Shown here: piece after piece, positions 17,466 to 26,589 of the stretch
Numbering within the stretch: position 1 is the stretch's first letter
Layout: every line of letters begins with the position of its first letter
Origin: Indolivaga macrotermitis
GTDB lineage: Bacteria; Bacteroidota; Bacteroidia; Bacteroidales; Dysgonomonadaceae
Length of the DNA stretch: 64,000 nt
Assembly: GCF_900128985.1 (NCBI RefSeq)
Contig: NZ_FQUC01000002.1
Location: 496,001-560,000, forward strand
Reading direction: 5' to 3'
Made by a program: the position numbers and the translations under genes
Notes under the pieces: generated by a model
The model's database searches: none
The model's input: the letters and a program-made list of their open reading frames with translations, nothing else
Told to the model about the DNA's origin: nothing

Positions 17466-18239
17466 ATGAGTAATGAAAATAAATCGATCCACGAATTCGA
17501 CTTTAATTTAATTTGCGAATACTATTCAAGCGTCGAACGCCAAGGTCCCGGAAGTCCGGAAACGACCATTAAAGCACTAAGTTTTATCGACAACCTGACA
17601 AGCAAATCGCATATTGCAGACCTTGGTTGCGGAACAGGCGGACAAACAATAGTATTGGCTCAGCATCTTCAAGGTGAAATTACAGGAGTGGACTTATTCC
17701 CCGACTTTATCAATCAATTTAATGACAATGCCAGACTCCTGAATCTTCAGGACAGAGTAAAAGGAATTACCGGGTCAATGGATAATCTGCCTTTTGCTGA
17801 AGAAGAATTTGACCTTATCTGGTCTGAAGGAGCTATCTATAATATCGGTTTCGAGCGCGGATTAAGAGAATGGCACAAATACCTCAAAACGGGAGGATAT
17901 GTTGCAGTATCAGAAGTATCGTGGTTTACCAACGAACGGCCATCCGAGATCAATAATTTCTGGAATGATGCTTACCCCGAAATCAATACCATTCCGAATA
18001 AAGTAACTCAGATGCAAAATGCAGGTTATATTCCGGTTTCGGTCTTTATTATTCCCGAAACTTGCTGGACAGAAAACTTTTACGCACCACAGGTTTTCGC
18101 TCAGGAAAATTTTCTAAAAAAATATCCGGATAACGAAACAGTGAAAGATTTTATTGAAAACCAACGTCACGAAGAACGGTTATACAATAAGTATAAAGAG
18201 TTTTATGGATATGTATTTTATATAGGAAAGAAAATCTGA
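17466..18239 (+). CDS. SAM-dependent methyltransferase 1
   Basis: 257 residues of a class I methyltransferase. SAM motif I is [11 protein letters not shown] at 51-61, the acidic motif II VDLFPDF at about 75-81, and the later motif is [16 protein letters not shown] chose the ATG at 17466 (MSNEN), where similarity to the paralogue at 51597 starts; an in-frame start at 17364 would run through the leader. By eye the two are about 60% identical with almost no gaps. The substrate is unknown. The leader architecture is like that of translation-responsive genes, so rRNA, a translation factor or a drug are worth testing. It is monocistronic with its own terminator. Confidence 0.85.
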   Translation: MSNENKSIHEFDFNLICEYYSSVERQGPGSPETTIKALSFIDNLTSKSHIADLGCGTGGQTIVLAQHLQGEITGVDLFPDFINQFNDNARLLNLQDRVKGITGSMDNLPFAEEEFDLIWSEGAIYNIGFERGLREWHKYLKTGGYVAVSEVSWFTNERPSEINNFWNDAYPEINTIPNKVTQMQNAGYIPVSVFIIPETCWTENFYAPQVFAQENFLKKYPDNETVKDFIENQRHEERLYNKYKEFYGYVFYIGKKI

Positions 18240-18261
18240 ATATGGTAAACACCAAATAGAG

Positions 18262-18298
18262 AAAGAGCCTGTTTTTATGAATTAAACAGGCTCTTTCA
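18262..18298. terminator. Bidirectional terminator
   Basis: AAAGAGCCTGTTT pairs with AAACAGGCTCTTT between the converging methyltransferase and YeiH-type genes. Confidence 0.9.
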
Positions 18299-18318
18299 TT
18301 TTATAGATTATATTATTT

Positions 18319-19257
18319 TTAGAATCCGGTATTGAGAATTACAAGTAATGAAAGTACCGAAATAAACACCCACAAAATAATACCCTGCAATAGTGGTTTA
18401 AAACCTATTTTTTTCAATGCCTCTTTAGTCAATCCGGCACCTATGAGAAATAAAGTCAATGTCAATCCGCGTTTCGAAAGCCATACTATATACGGACTGA
18501 TTGCCTGTATCGGAGTAAAGTAAGTATTGATAAGCATAGCCACCACATAAAGAAATATAAAGTAGGGTATAGAAATCTTACTTCCGCTTTTCTTATAGAA
18601 CAGAGCTGTAACCAAAGAAAGAGGAATAATCCATAATGCCCTTTCGAGCTTTACTGTTGTTGCTATATGTAAAGCTACATCCCCATATCTTTGCGAAGCG
18701 CCCACGACCGAACTGGTATCATGTATTGCAATGGCAGCCCAAAGCCCGAATTGCTCTTGTGTCATCTCAAGCAAATGCCCGAGAACAGGAAAGATAAAAA
18801 GAGCAATAGAATTAAGGACAAAAATAATACTTAAGGAAATGGATGTTTCTTCTTCCTTTGCATCTACTATAGGTGTCATTGCTGCAATAGCACTACCTCC
18901 GCAAATAGCGGTACCCGAAGATATAAGGACACTGGTATTTTTCTCTGTCTTGAAGATCTTCCCCAAGAGTAATCCGAAAAGCAACGTCAGGATAATAGAA
19001 GACGCGGTAAACAACAATCCGGTTTTACCGACTTCAAGCGCCTCCTGAAAGTTCATACCAAATCCCAATCCGACGACTGCAGCCTGTAACAAAAACTTGG
19101 TTGCTTTGGACGTTTTTTTCCTAAAAGGGTTGCCTATCGTAAATGACAAGATAAAACCGGCAAGCAACGCCAGAGGCGGTTGTACAAAAGGGAAAAGGCA
19201 CAGTACTGCGACTATGATGAATATACTTTTTTTCAGGGTTTCGTTTTTTGTCTGCAT
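18319..19257 (-). CDS. YeiH-family (UPF0324) putative sulfate/anion exporter
   Basis: 312 residues, almost all hydrophobic, with about nine to ten predicted helices. Family landmarks are LLAGFILSFTIGNPF near the start, VGLGFGMNFQEA, SSGTAICGGSAIAAM and HDTSSVVGA. The group is annotated as putative sulfate exporters on limited evidence. A LysR regulator lies directly upstream on the same strand (gap 81 bases), like the yeiE-yeiH neighbours of enterobacteria. Transport direction and substrate cannot be read from sequence. Confidence 0.88.
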   Translation of the reverse strand: MQTKNETLKKSIFIIVAVLCLFPFVQPPLALLAGFILSFTIGNPFRKKTSKATKFLLQAAVVGLGFGMNFQEALEVGKTGLLFTASSIILTLLFGLLLGKIFKTEKNTSVLISSGTAICGGSAIAAMTPIVDAKEEETSISLSIIFVLNSIALFIFPVLGHLLEMTQEQFGLWAAIAIHDTSSVVGASQRYGDVALHIATTVKLERALWIIPLSLVTALFYKKSGSKISIPYFIFLYVVAMLINTYFTPIQAISPYIVWLSKRGLTLTLFLIGAGLTKEALKKIGFKPLLQGIILWVFISVLSLLVILNTGF

Positions 19258-19338
19258 AATCTAAATCAAATAGGATACAATTCTTTTTTCTGCGGACAAA
19301 GGTCAGATAAAAAACGTGCAGTTGTATATTTTAAATAA

Positions 19339-20244
19339 TTATAGGCTATTACTTCTAGTTATGGTCTTAGATGCAAAATCCATAAAAAGATCAGAAAGGC
19401 TTTGTTGTTGCCCATGCAATTGAACAAAGTCGAATGTGCGGACAACCTCAAAATCCGTGATATCGATAATTTTATATTCTCCGTTTTTCAACTCTTTACT
19501 GATTGCATTTATCGATATAAGTCCTAATGTATCAGAATATCGAAGATAAGATTTTATCCCCTCGGTACTGCCCAGATGCATTACAATATTCAGGTCGCGA
19601 AGGCTTATATTGTGTTCATGCAACTTATCCACAATTACATCAAGGCTACCCGAACCTTGTTCGCGCAACACTACCGGAATGGATCTCAACTCATCTAACG
19701 TTATCTCATCTTTCTCTGACAAAGGCTTCGAAGTATGAGCTATTGCCACAATCTCGTCTTTGATAAACGGTGTGTATTTCAACTGACTATTCTTCGATTT
19801 CCCCTCAACCAATCCCATATCGATCTCTTTTGCAGCCAATAAAGCTTCAATCTTCTTGGTATTGTCATTAATCAGAGTGATATGTATATCGGGATATTCT
19901 TGATTGAACCGCGCCAGAACTGCAGGCAAGATATACTGCCCGATAGTAGTACTTGCTCCAAGCCTGAGTTGTCCGGAATACTTATCACTAAGGCTCGACA
20001 ACTGATAAGTCAATTTACGGTCGAGTTCGAATATTTGTTTTGTGTAATCGAGTAATATCTCTCCTGCTTCGGTCAGATACACCTTTCCTTTAATACGGTC
20101 AAATAACCGGGCGTTGAGTTCCGTCTCCAGTTCCTTAATATTCTTTGTAACAGCAGGCTGGGTAATAAACAACTCTTCGGCCGCCTGTGTAAAATTCAGG
20201 TGTGAAGCAACCGAATGAAATACTTTTAATCGAAAATTAGACAT
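19339..20244 (-). CDS. LysR-family regulator
   Basis: 301 residues. The winged helix-turn-helix occupies about 1-60 (FTQAAEELFITQPAVTKNIKELE), followed by the two-lobed periplasmic-binding-like effector domain from about 90 (LRLGASTTIGQYILP). This class includes CysB/CbbR and YeiE. It stands upstream of the YeiH-type gene on the same strand and is divergent from sugE, so either or both may be targets. LysR proteins usually autoregulate from the shared intergenic region, here 118 bases. Confidence 0.92.
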   Translation of the reverse strand: MSNFRLKVFHSVASHLNFTQAAEELFITQPAVTKNIKELETELNARLFDRIKGKVYLTEAGEILLDYTKQIFELDRKLTYQLSSLSDKYSGQLRLGASTTIGQYILPAVLARFNQEYPDIHITLINDNTKKIEALLAAKEIDMGLVEGKSKNSQLKYTPFIKDEIVAIAHTSKPLSEKDEITLDELRSIPVVLREQGSGSLDVIVDKLHEHNISLRDLNIVMHLGSTEGIKSYLRYSDTLGLISINAISKELKNGEYKIIDITDFEVVRTFDFVQLHGQQQSLSDLFMDFASKTITRSNSL

Positions 20245-20327
20245 TCTTTTTCTAAATAATGACTCTAAAATTAGTGATTAATATTCACTTTTTATCATTT
20301 GTAAAAAACTGTCTCTTTTTAAATCAC

Positions 20328-20335
20328 GATCTTTG
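20328..20335 (+). promoter_or_regulatory. Probable sugE promoter -7 box
   Basis: GATCTTTG is one base off TAnnTTTG and 27 bases before the sugE ATG. The leader would be about 20 bases, too short for a guanidine riboswitch. Confidence 0.4.
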
Positions 20336-20362
20336 TTTCGTTAAAAAGAATTTTCAGCATTT

Positions 20363-20689
20363 ATGAATTGGATTATTTTGGTTATAGCCGGACTCTTTGA
20401 AGTCGGATTTACATTTAGCTTAGGAAAAGCGAAAGAAGTTGGAGGCAACGCCTCTTACCTATGGTATACAATATTTGTGATTTGCCTCTTTGCCAGTATG
20501 GGGTTGTTGATACATGCGATTAAAACCATCCCCATTGGAACAGCTTATGCTATATGGACAGGCATCGGTGCTGTAGGAACAGTATTACTCGGAATCATAA
20601 TATTTAAAGAGCCTGCCGATTTCTGGAGGCTGTTTTTCGCAACCACGCTGGTATGTTCGGTAATCGGGCTTAAGTTTGTTTCTCATTAA
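20363..20689 (+). CDS. sugE: SMR-family exporter of the SugE/Gdx type
   Basis: 108 residues with four helices, the small multidrug resistance size. The proton/substrate Glu is residue 13 (AGLFEVGF). The segment GTAYAIWTGIGAVGT is nearly that of E. coli SugE. Members of this branch export guanidinium or small quaternary ammonium compounds as antiparallel homodimers. There is no partner SMR gene, so it is likely a homodimer. A GC-rich hairpin without a clear T-run follows at 20722-20746. Confidence 0.93.
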   Translation: MNWIILVIAGLFEVGFTFSLGKAKEVGGNASYLWYTIFVICLFASMGLLIHAIKTIPIGTAYAIWTGIGAVGTVLLGIIIFKEPADFWRLFFATTLVCSVIGLKFVSH

Positions 20690-20721
20690 TATCAGGAACA
20701 GTTATCTATCTTATACACCAA

Positions 20722-20746
20722 GGAACCGGATCAATGATCCGGTTCC
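20722..20746 (+). terminator. Hairpin after sugE
   Basis: GGAACCGGATC pairs with GATCCGGTTCC around a 3-base loop. The following bases are CT-rich, not a T-run, so it is a weak or factor-aided terminator. Confidence 0.5.
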
Positions 20747-20840
20747 TCTCGTATATAGGCAGATAGTAGATAACTAAACAAAATTAAATATAGAAGTCTG
20801 CACTGTATATTATATCTTAACCTAAAAAGGAATGATGCCT

Positions 20841-21341
20841 TTATTTTACTGCTGCAAGAGCTGCGCTGTAGTTCGGTTCATCTGCAATTTCAGGAACAAG
20901 TTCTGTATAAGCCACTTTACCCTCAGCATTGATAACTACTACAGTACGAGCCAAAAGTCCTTTCAAAGGACCATCAGCCATAAGTACTCCGTAAGCTTTA
21001 GCAAATTCAGGATTTCTGAATACCGAAGCAGGATGTACATTATCGATACCTTCTGTGGTACAGAAACGTCCGGCAGCAAAAGGTAGGTCGGCAGAAATAG
21101 CCAGGATCACAGTTCCGGGAATGCTTGCAGCTTCTTTGTTGAAACGGCGAACCGATGCAGCACAAGTACCTGTATCGATACTAGGGAAAATATTCAGGAT
21201 TACTGTTTTACCTTTCAGGTCTTTCAATGTTACTTCTGACAAATCGCTTTTTACCAAAGTGAAATCCGGTGCTACTGATCCTACCGCAGGAATTTGACCG
21301 TCTACATTAACTTTACTTCCTTTAAATGTAACTGTTGACAT
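20841..21341 (-). CDS. tpx: Thiol peroxidase
   Basis: 166 residues, an atypical 2-Cys peroxiredoxin. The peroxidatic Cys60 lies in PSIDTGTCAASVRRFN and the resolving Cys94 in GRFCTTEGI, the Tpx spacing. APDFTLV and the VFRNPEFAKAYGVLM segment also fit. It reduces alkyl hydroperoxides with thioredoxin in the cytoplasm. It follows the nitroreductase gene after 42 bases and an OhrR-like regulator before that, so all three may respond to peroxide. Confidence 0.97.
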   Translation of the reverse strand: MSTVTFKGSKVNVDGQIPAVGSVAPDFTLVKSDLSEVTLKDLKGKTVILNIFPSIDTGTCAASVRRFNKEAASIPGTVILAISADLPFAAGRFCTTEGIDNVHPASVFRNPEFAKAYGVLMADGPLKGLLARTVVVINAEGKVAYTELVPEIADEPNYSAALAAVK

Positions 21342-21383
21342 AATTGTAATTTTTTTAAGTTGTTATTACTTGTATTGTATAGT

Positions 21384-22019
21384 TTATTCTATCGTGATAA
21401 GAAATTCAGATAGAGGATGTCTTACTTTTTTCTGGTTAACAAGCCAGTCATTCGTTTCGTCTCTATAGCCCAAGGGTAACATAGTAACACTTTTCAAGCC
21501 TTTAGAGTTCAAACCCAGAAGCTGATCTAAAGCAGCATTATCAAAACCCTCCATAGGTGTAGCATCCACTTTAAGCTCGGCAGCCATAGCTATGGCATAT
21601 GCGAAAGCAATATAAGACTGACGCGCAATATGGTCGAAGTTTTCCGATGCCGGACGGTTCAGGTATGCAGCCTTCAACCGGTCGGTGTATGCTTTATATC
21701 TGTCGGGAGCCTGTCCGCGTTCTTTGGTTGTAATACCATAGATGTGGTCGATACGCTCTTCGGTATAATTATCCCATCCTGCGAAAACCAAAAGGTGAGA
21801 ACAGTCGGCTACTTGTTGTTGGTCGAATGCTATACCGACTATTTTTTCTTTTAATTCCTGATTGGTTATTACCAGCAATTTATAAGGCTGTAATCCCGAT
21901 GAAGTAGGAGCCAAATGTGCTGCCTCAACTATCTGGGCTACGAGCTTTTCATCTACTTTCTTCGACGGGTCGAATTTTTTTGTGGCATACCGCCAGCGGG
22001 ATTGTTCTAATATACTCAT
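21384..22019 (-). CDS. Nitroreductase-family NAD(P)H oxidoreductase
   Basis: 211 residues, FMN-dependent by family. RRYATKKFDP-like start (SRWRYATKKFDPSKK), HLAPTSSGLQPYKLLVI at about 36-52 and the late TMLPLGYRDE are the recognised parts of the NfsB/YfkO group. The enzymes reduce quinones, nitro compounds or other electrophiles. It begins 7 bases after the MarR regulator, clearly one operon, which suggests induction by the electrophile or oxidant that the regulator senses. The natural substrate is not known. Confidence 0.9.
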   Translation of the reverse strand: MSILEQSRWRYATKKFDPSKKVDEKLVAQIVEAAHLAPTSSGLQPYKLLVITNQELKEKIVGIAFDQQQVADCSHLLVFAGWDNYTEERIDHIYGITTKERGQAPDRYKAYTDRLKAAYLNRPASENFDHIARQSYIAFAYAIAMAAELKVDATPMEGFDNAALDQLLGLNSKGLKSVTMLPLGYRDETNDWLVNQKKVRHPLSEFLITIE

Positions 22020-22026
22020 TTTCTTT

Positions 22027-22479
22027 TTATTTATCTGATGAATCGTATTTACATTTTGTCGCAGAGTCTATCATTTTGTTGAGTTGATTCTTGAGTTGCG
22101 ATAGCTGCTCGTCGTCAGCTTGTAATCCTTCTTTAATTTTGGAGGGAATATCGGTTGCTTTTTCTTTCAGCTGCATTCCTTTTGGAGTGATAACGATATT
22201 GACAATCCGTTCATCGGTTTCAGACCGTTTTCTGTTTATCAATCCGCAAGCCTCCATTCTCTTTAACAGAGGAGTAAGGGTGCCGCTATCTAAAAAAAGC
22301 ATTTCCCCGAGTTCTTTTACCGTTCTCGACTTGTATTCCCAAAGCACCATCATAACCAAGTATTGAGGATAAGTTAAACCCAGCTTATCGAGGTGCGGAC
22401 GATACAATGCTGTTATCTGTCTGGATAATGCATATATCGGGAAACATACCTGATTTTCGAGTTTTAAATAATCAATCAT
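22027..22479 (-). CDS. MarR-family regulator, OhrR-like with sensing Cys
   Basis: 150 residues. The pattern NQVCFPIYALSRQ puts Cys12 exactly where OhrR proteins carry the reactive Cys. The winged helix follows (VKELGEMLFLDSGTLTPLLKRME, about 55-77) with the DERIVNIVIT wing. OhrR-type repressors leave DNA when the Cys is oxidised by organic hydroperoxide. As first gene before a nitroreductase and tpx, it likely represses its own operon. Confidence 0.9.
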   Translation of the reverse strand: MIDYLKLENQVCFPIYALSRQITALYRPHLDKLGLTYPQYLVMMVLWEYKSRTVKELGEMLFLDSGTLTPLLKRMEACGLINRKRSETDERIVNIVITPKGMQLKEKATDIPSKIKEGLQADDEQLSQLKNQLNKMIDSATKCKYDSSDK

Positions 22480-22627
22480 TACTTTTTCTATTTTGGTTTC
22501 ACAAAATTAGATTGCGCACAACCAAAATAAAAATATTTAGTGTTAATATTTACTAACAGAAAAACAAAACACTCAGGACTATCTGTTCCGAGCACAAATA
22601 ATATCCTATAATATAGCGATATACATA

Positions 22628-23461
22628 TTACCTTTCAGACAACGGTGACCCTCCTTTATACACCCACGTACCATTCTTTTTTTCATAGATTTCATTCAAT
22701 TCCTGACAGTCCCAACAGAGGGTTACCATAAAATCTACTCTGGCAAGATCAAGATTCTTATTAAAATATACCTTTTTCACAAAAGGGAGAGATTCTATAA
22801 ACCAGTTTCCGCTATCCCTAAAAGCATTGATAGGTGTTCTTTCACCCAGAAGGTCTTTGAGCCTTTTCAGTTTGCGGGCAGTTTTTCCGGGCAAAGCTGA
22901 AGCCACCCATTCATCATATTTCTCTGCTAAAACATTTTCTACCCCGTATTTATATTCTTCGGTTGCATAAAGCACTTCACTATCCGGTAAACCTGTAGGA
23001 GGTCTGAAATTCTCTATATATTGTATAATAACCGTTTCGTCTTTCATCCCTTTCCCTATATCATCTTGCTCTAAAGACCTCGACGGAAGCACTGTATAGA
23101 TCATGAAATTCTGTACAACAAAGTATCGGGGATTACCTTCTTTTCCAACAATACCATATATGCGGTTCAGATTGTCATCTGCATAAATATCTTTATACAA
23201 TTGATACACTTCTTTCATTCCGTCATTCTGCCCGATATATTCAGCTGAATTAGGCTCTATAGTGCGGTTCCATTCTTTATAGAAAGCCTCTACACTATCA
23301 GCTGGAACAGAATCGTTGGCTATTGCCCGGATTTTTTCGTAAACTCCGGCTGTCGTATATTTAGGGATATAAGAATCCTCCACTTCTTTTTCCTGTTTAG
23401 CAGAACAGGACGATAAAGAAATCAGTAATAAAGCGATAAGTATTGTTTTCAGTTTTTCCAT
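22628..23461 (-). CDS. Hypothetical lipoprotein
   Basis: 277 residues with a lipoprotein signal (SLSSCS, Cys19). I do not recognise the family. The mature part is mixed, has many Asp/Glu/Tyr residues and carries two late Cys (LCWDCQ near 255) that could form a redox or metal pair. It sits 32 bases downstream of the GNAT gene on the same strand and may be cotranscribed with it. Periplasmic or surface location is inferred from the signal only. Confidence 0.7.
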   Translation of the reverse strand: MEKLKTILIALLLISLSSCSAKQEKEVEDSYIPKYTTAGVYEKIRAIANDSVPADSVEAFYKEWNRTIEPNSAEYIGQNDGMKEVYQLYKDIYADDNLNRIYGIVGKEGNPRYFVVQNFMIYTVLPSRSLEQDDIGKGMKDETVIIQYIENFRPPTGLPDSEVLYATEEYKYGVENVLAEKYDEWVASALPGKTARKLKRLKDLLGERTPINAFRDSGNWFIESLPFVKKVYFNKNLDLARVDFMVTLCWDCQELNEIYEKKNGTWVYKGGSPLSER

Positions 23462-23493
23462 AAATTCAAAGTGTAAGCAGTCCCTAAAAATAG

Positions 23494-24156
23494 CTAAGAA
23501 AAAACATATTTCATATTGTAATTATAATATTCAGCACCACCGAAACGGATTTCGCCTTCGTCGACCAGTTCAAAGCCAAGTCGTGAATAAAAAGAAACAT
23601 TTTCGGGCAATTGGGTAGTCAGCCCCAGTAAATCCGATTTACGTACGATCTGTTGTAATTCGTCGAGACAACGACCGATAGCAAAAGAACCGACTCCCCT
23701 GCCCCGATATTCGTCTTTCACAACCACCATCGACAGGTAATAGTATGAATCTGTTCCGATAGAATCGGTCAGAACCTTTTTATTATAGTCTCCCAAACGC
23801 ATCATTTTAAGCAAAGTAGAAAATCCGAATTTAAAAATAAATGCAGGAATCCCAAGTTGCAGATAATCGCGCAACCCGTTTTTCTTACTATCGGGAGGAA
23901 CAAGTGTGAATGTACCTATAATATCGCCGGTTTGGCTGTCTTTAATCACTCTTGTCAATACTTCGTGGCAATTAAGCAAATACAGGCTTGTGCGGAAAAG
24001 CCAGTCCAACCCTTCCCGTAAATGCGACTTTTTGAAAATAGAAGCATACGCCGGATTTGTTTCGAAAGCATCAGTCTGCATACCGGCTACTTTATCCAAA
24101 TCGGACATTTGCATTTTCTCTATAGAGAAATTATTTATTATCAAAGAAGTATTCAT
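23494..24156 (-). CDS. GNAT-family N-acetyltransferase
   Basis: 220 residues. The acetyl-CoA pyrophosphate loop YRGRGVGSFA follows the strand YLSMVVVKDE at about 140-160, and FYSRLGFELVDEG near the end is the usual GNAT motif B region. The substrate is not readable. The start at 24156 overlaps the end of the preceding gene by 26 bases; starts 14 or 16 codons later (MQMSD) would remove the overlap. It belongs to a run of three minus-strand genes. Confidence 0.85.
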   Translation of the reverse strand: MNTSLIINNFSIEKMQMSDLDKVAGMQTDAFETNPAYASIFKKSHLREGLDWLFRTSLYLLNCHEVLTRVIKDSQTGDIIGTFTLVPPDSKKNGLRDYLQLGIPAFIFKFGFSTLLKMMRLGDYNKKVLTDSIGTDSYYYLSMVVVKDEYRGRGVGSFAIGRCLDELQQIVRKSDLLGLTTQLPENVSFYSRLGFELVDEGEIRFGGAEYYNYNMKYVFS

Positions 24157-25249
24157 AGTTATCTAACTTATTGTAAAACTGCCGGAAAACTGACTCCTTT
24201 TTATCCTTTACATTCCCATCCATATCATACTCAATCCGGTTTAGCAAACCATTATCTGCATCGAAAAACACTTCCTGTACTTTCACCCCATTGTCTGAAT
24301 ATCTGACATAATTAATGAGTATTCCTTTATCGTAAAGTACCTCATAAATTAAGTTTCCGTTTAATAAACAAACCTTTATAATTCCGTCCGGCATCCCATC
24401 CTTATACTGATAATGCATCTTTTGGGTTAAGTCTTCCGACATCTCTGCTCTCTCACCATTGTGACCATCCAGAGCTTTTTTTATCAGATTCCTGATAGCT
24501 TCTCTATCCGATTCCTTGTATTGAATCTGGGTAGGATAAAGAGGGGTACCCCCATACGATATAACCCCTTGAAAATCGCGAAACTCACGCACACGCATAC
24601 GCATAAACATATCTCCCTCAAACGAATAAGCATTATTACTCCACCCGGAATTGTATAACCGGATAAATTCTTTTGATTCCTCTTCGCTCAATAACACAGG
24701 CGGAATATGAAGAGAAGGGAAAACATTCTGAAAATTAAAGATAGAGCTGATTTCTACCCGCTCATTTTCTATTAATTCAACATTATTGAACTCTGTATTA
24801 TACTTAAAGAAAAGTTCTTTTATTTGGTTTATATCACCAACAGACAGCTTTCCTTCCGGCCGGAAAATACCGTAAGGCTTACCATCCGGATATTGAATCA
24901 GAAATTCATCTTTGCATATACCTCCACTATTTATCCTTAACCTCATTTCGCGTTTATCGGGATGGGTTATTGTAATAAAATAACTGTGTACATAATAATG
25001 ATATCCGTGCGAGTTTAACACATATTGCTCAATAGTTGCTTCGTGGTTTTTCCTGTTTTCTACCCAGTCGTGGGCAGAAAAAATATCAATCAGGATTTTG
25101 GTATCCTCTTCCGACAACAGGTGAGACGTCTTGGCTTGCAGATATACTGTATATTCCGATTTATCTTTAACCTTAAAGAAACCGGACTTTTTCCAATCCG
25201 AATTTGAAAATAGTGTCATAAGAGCAGATAAAAGCATACAAATAGTCAT
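24131..25249 (-). CDS. Hypothetical exported protein
   Basis: 372 residues. The N-terminus MTICMLLSALMTLF is hydrophobic but short, so export is possible and not certain. I do not recognise a family. The C-terminal part has repeated turns like GMPDGIIKVCLLNGNLIYEVLYDKG and DGNVKDKK that recall MORN/toxin-immunity style antitoxin repeats (phrases such as DG-x-x), but the match is weak. It overlaps the GNAT gene, suggesting one transcript. No enzyme motif is seen. Confidence 0.6.
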   Translation of the reverse strand: MTICMLLSALMTLFSNSDWKKSGFFKVKDKSEYTVYLQAKTSHLLSEEDTKILIDIFSAHDWVENRKNHEATIEQYVLNSHGYHYYVHSYFITITHPDKREMRLRINSGGICKDEFLIQYPDGKPYGIFRPEGKLSVGDINQIKELFFKYNTEFNNVELIENERVEISSIFNFQNVFPSLHIPPVLLSEEESKEFIRLYNSGWSNNAYSFEGDMFMRMRVREFRDFQGVISYGGTPLYPTQIQYKESDREAIRNLIKKALDGHNGERAEMSEDLTQKMHYQYKDGMPDGIIKVCLLNGNLIYEVLYDKGILINYVRYSDNGVKVQEVFFDADNGLLNRIEYDMDGNVKDKKESVFRQFYNKLDNYEYFFDNK

Positions 25250-25346
25250 ACAATTTCAGGTATTAACAGAGGTGTTGTTGTATTAAATAGAGACATACCC
25301 GGGTTTTATTCCATAAGAAGAAGAGGAAAACATTCCTTTTATTATG

Positions 25347-25378
25347 AATAAAGCCTTCCTGTGACGGAAGGCTTTATG
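25347..25378 (-). terminator. Terminator after XRE gene
   Basis: AAAGCCTTCC and GGAAGGCTTT form a perfect stem just after the stop of the gene at 25380. Confidence 0.8.
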
Positions 25379-25379
25379 T

Positions 25380-25856
25380 TTATTTTTTGATATTTCCCCT
25401 CAGCTCTTCTACTTGCTTTAGCAAGTCGTCAACTTGTTTTTCGAAGCGTTGTATTTGCTTGTCTTTTTCGTCTATCAGTTTGTTGTAAAGGTCTTTTATA
25501 TCGTCTATCGGGTAGTTGTAATTATTTTGTTCTTCGACATTTTGTTGAGTAACAACATCCTTTGAGCCTTCAGCTGAAGTATTGGTAATTTCATTATCAT
25601 GCAAGGTTAAGTTATGCATATTAATTGCCTCATCCATATTATAGCTCTTCAAGAAATCGACTGGAATTACTAAAGAAGCAGCAATCTGTTCCAGAATAAT
25701 ATCATCGACAGTTTCTTTGGATTCTATTTCCGAAATCTGTTTCTGGCTCATCCCCAGATTAAAGGCTAACGTCTCTTGACTTACCCCTTTCCAGTTCCTA
25801 CCCAATCTTATATTACGTCCGTGATGTATAATTTTCTTGTTTGCAGTTGCTTCCAT
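25380..25856 (-). CDS. XRE-family regulator with C-terminal coiled coil
   Basis: 158 residues. The helix-turn-helix lies at about 14-66 (SQETLAFNLGMSQKQISEIES). After a polar linker, residues 118-158 form a long charged helix (DLYNKLIDEKDKQIQRFEKQ and on) typical of a coiled coil for dimerisation. Such proteins are common solitary Bacteroidetes regulators. No toxin or phage gene is adjacent, so the target is unknown. It is divergent from the orphan gene at 26036 over 179 bases. Confidence 0.85.
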   Translation of the reverse strand: MEATANKKIIHHGRNIRLGRNWKGVSQETLAFNLGMSQKQISEIESKETVDDIILEQIAASLVIPVDFLKSYNMDEAINMHNLTLHDNEITNTSAEGSKDVVTQQNVEEQNNYNYPIDDIKDLYNKLIDEKDKQIQRFEKQVDDLLKQVEELRGNIKK

Positions 25857-26005
25857 ATGTTATTCTGTTAAAATAAAACCTTGTTAAAGATAGTATATTT
25901 TATCCGAAAATACAGGATTAAATTATTTATCGGTTTGCAAATATATTCATTGTCAGCGGTATAAAATATCCTTTTACAGTAATATTTTATGCTCTGCATC
26001 TTACA

Positions 26006-26013
26006 TATATTTG
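26006..26013 (+). promoter_or_regulatory. -7 box before orphan gene
   Basis: TATATTTG matches the Bacteroidetes consensus 23 bases before the ATG at 26036. Confidence 0.5.
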
Positions 26014-26035
26014 TATAGACAAATCGTGCAAAACT

Positions 26036-26395
26036 ATGTTTGCTTATTCAGATAAAAATAAACAACACAACAACCGGTCGATGGACGAATCATTCAATAG
26101 GCTTAGGCAATGGATGTCTGAGGAGGAGATCGAGAGCTATACCGATCCCGAATGTGAATTGACCGACTTACTCGGCCTGCTCTTATCACGCCATAAACAT
26201 ACACGCGGATTGATAGAATCTCTGCAAAAAACCGTGGACCCTGCCTTTGCAAAAAAACTGTCATGTATCGACGAAAGTATACAGGTAAACCATTTCTTTT
26301 ATCAATCGGCCTTGGTACAATTTCACGCAGGCCACAAAGAGTACACTCGTAATATCTGTCTCCTGATGAATGCCATTCAGAAAAACAGCCGCTGA
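26036..26395 (+). CDS. Orphan hypothetical protein, 119 residues
   Basis: I do not recognise it. The sequence is soluble and largely helical, with a polar start (KNKQHNNRSMDES), an acidic segment near WMSEEEIESYTDPECELTDL, and a His-containing helix SRHKHTRGLIE. There is no signal peptide and no membrane helix. A good promoter box precedes it and a terminator lies about 120 bases after it, so it is a monocistronic unit and probably a true gene. The divergent XRE protein may control it. Confidence 0.6.
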   Translation: MFAYSDKNKQHNNRSMDESFNRLRQWMSEEEIESYTDPECELTDLLGLLLSRHKHTRGLIESLQKTVDPAFAKKLSCIDESIQVNHFFYQSALVQFHAGHKEYTRNICLLMNAIQKNSR

Positions 26396-26517
26396 CACAT
26401 CAACCCTATGATCGTGGGTATGCCAAAGAAGCATATAAAGCTGACTTATCGTCGAACATATTCGAAAAAATAGTTATTCAGTTCAATCAATAGTAAAAAC
26501 AGACACTATTTCATTTT

Positions 26518-26552
26518 GCAAAACCCACATTACTGAGGGTTTTGCTTTTTTT
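26518..26552 (+). terminator. Terminator after orphan gene
   Basis: GCAAAACCC pairs with GGGTTTTGC, followed by T7. Confidence 0.9.
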
Positions 26553-26589
26553 AGTATACATATCTGAAACAGAATATGTATTTTTATCT

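Noticed and set aside
20245-20362. Guanidine riboswitch before sugE
   Set aside because: The probable promoter leaves a leader of only about 20 bases.
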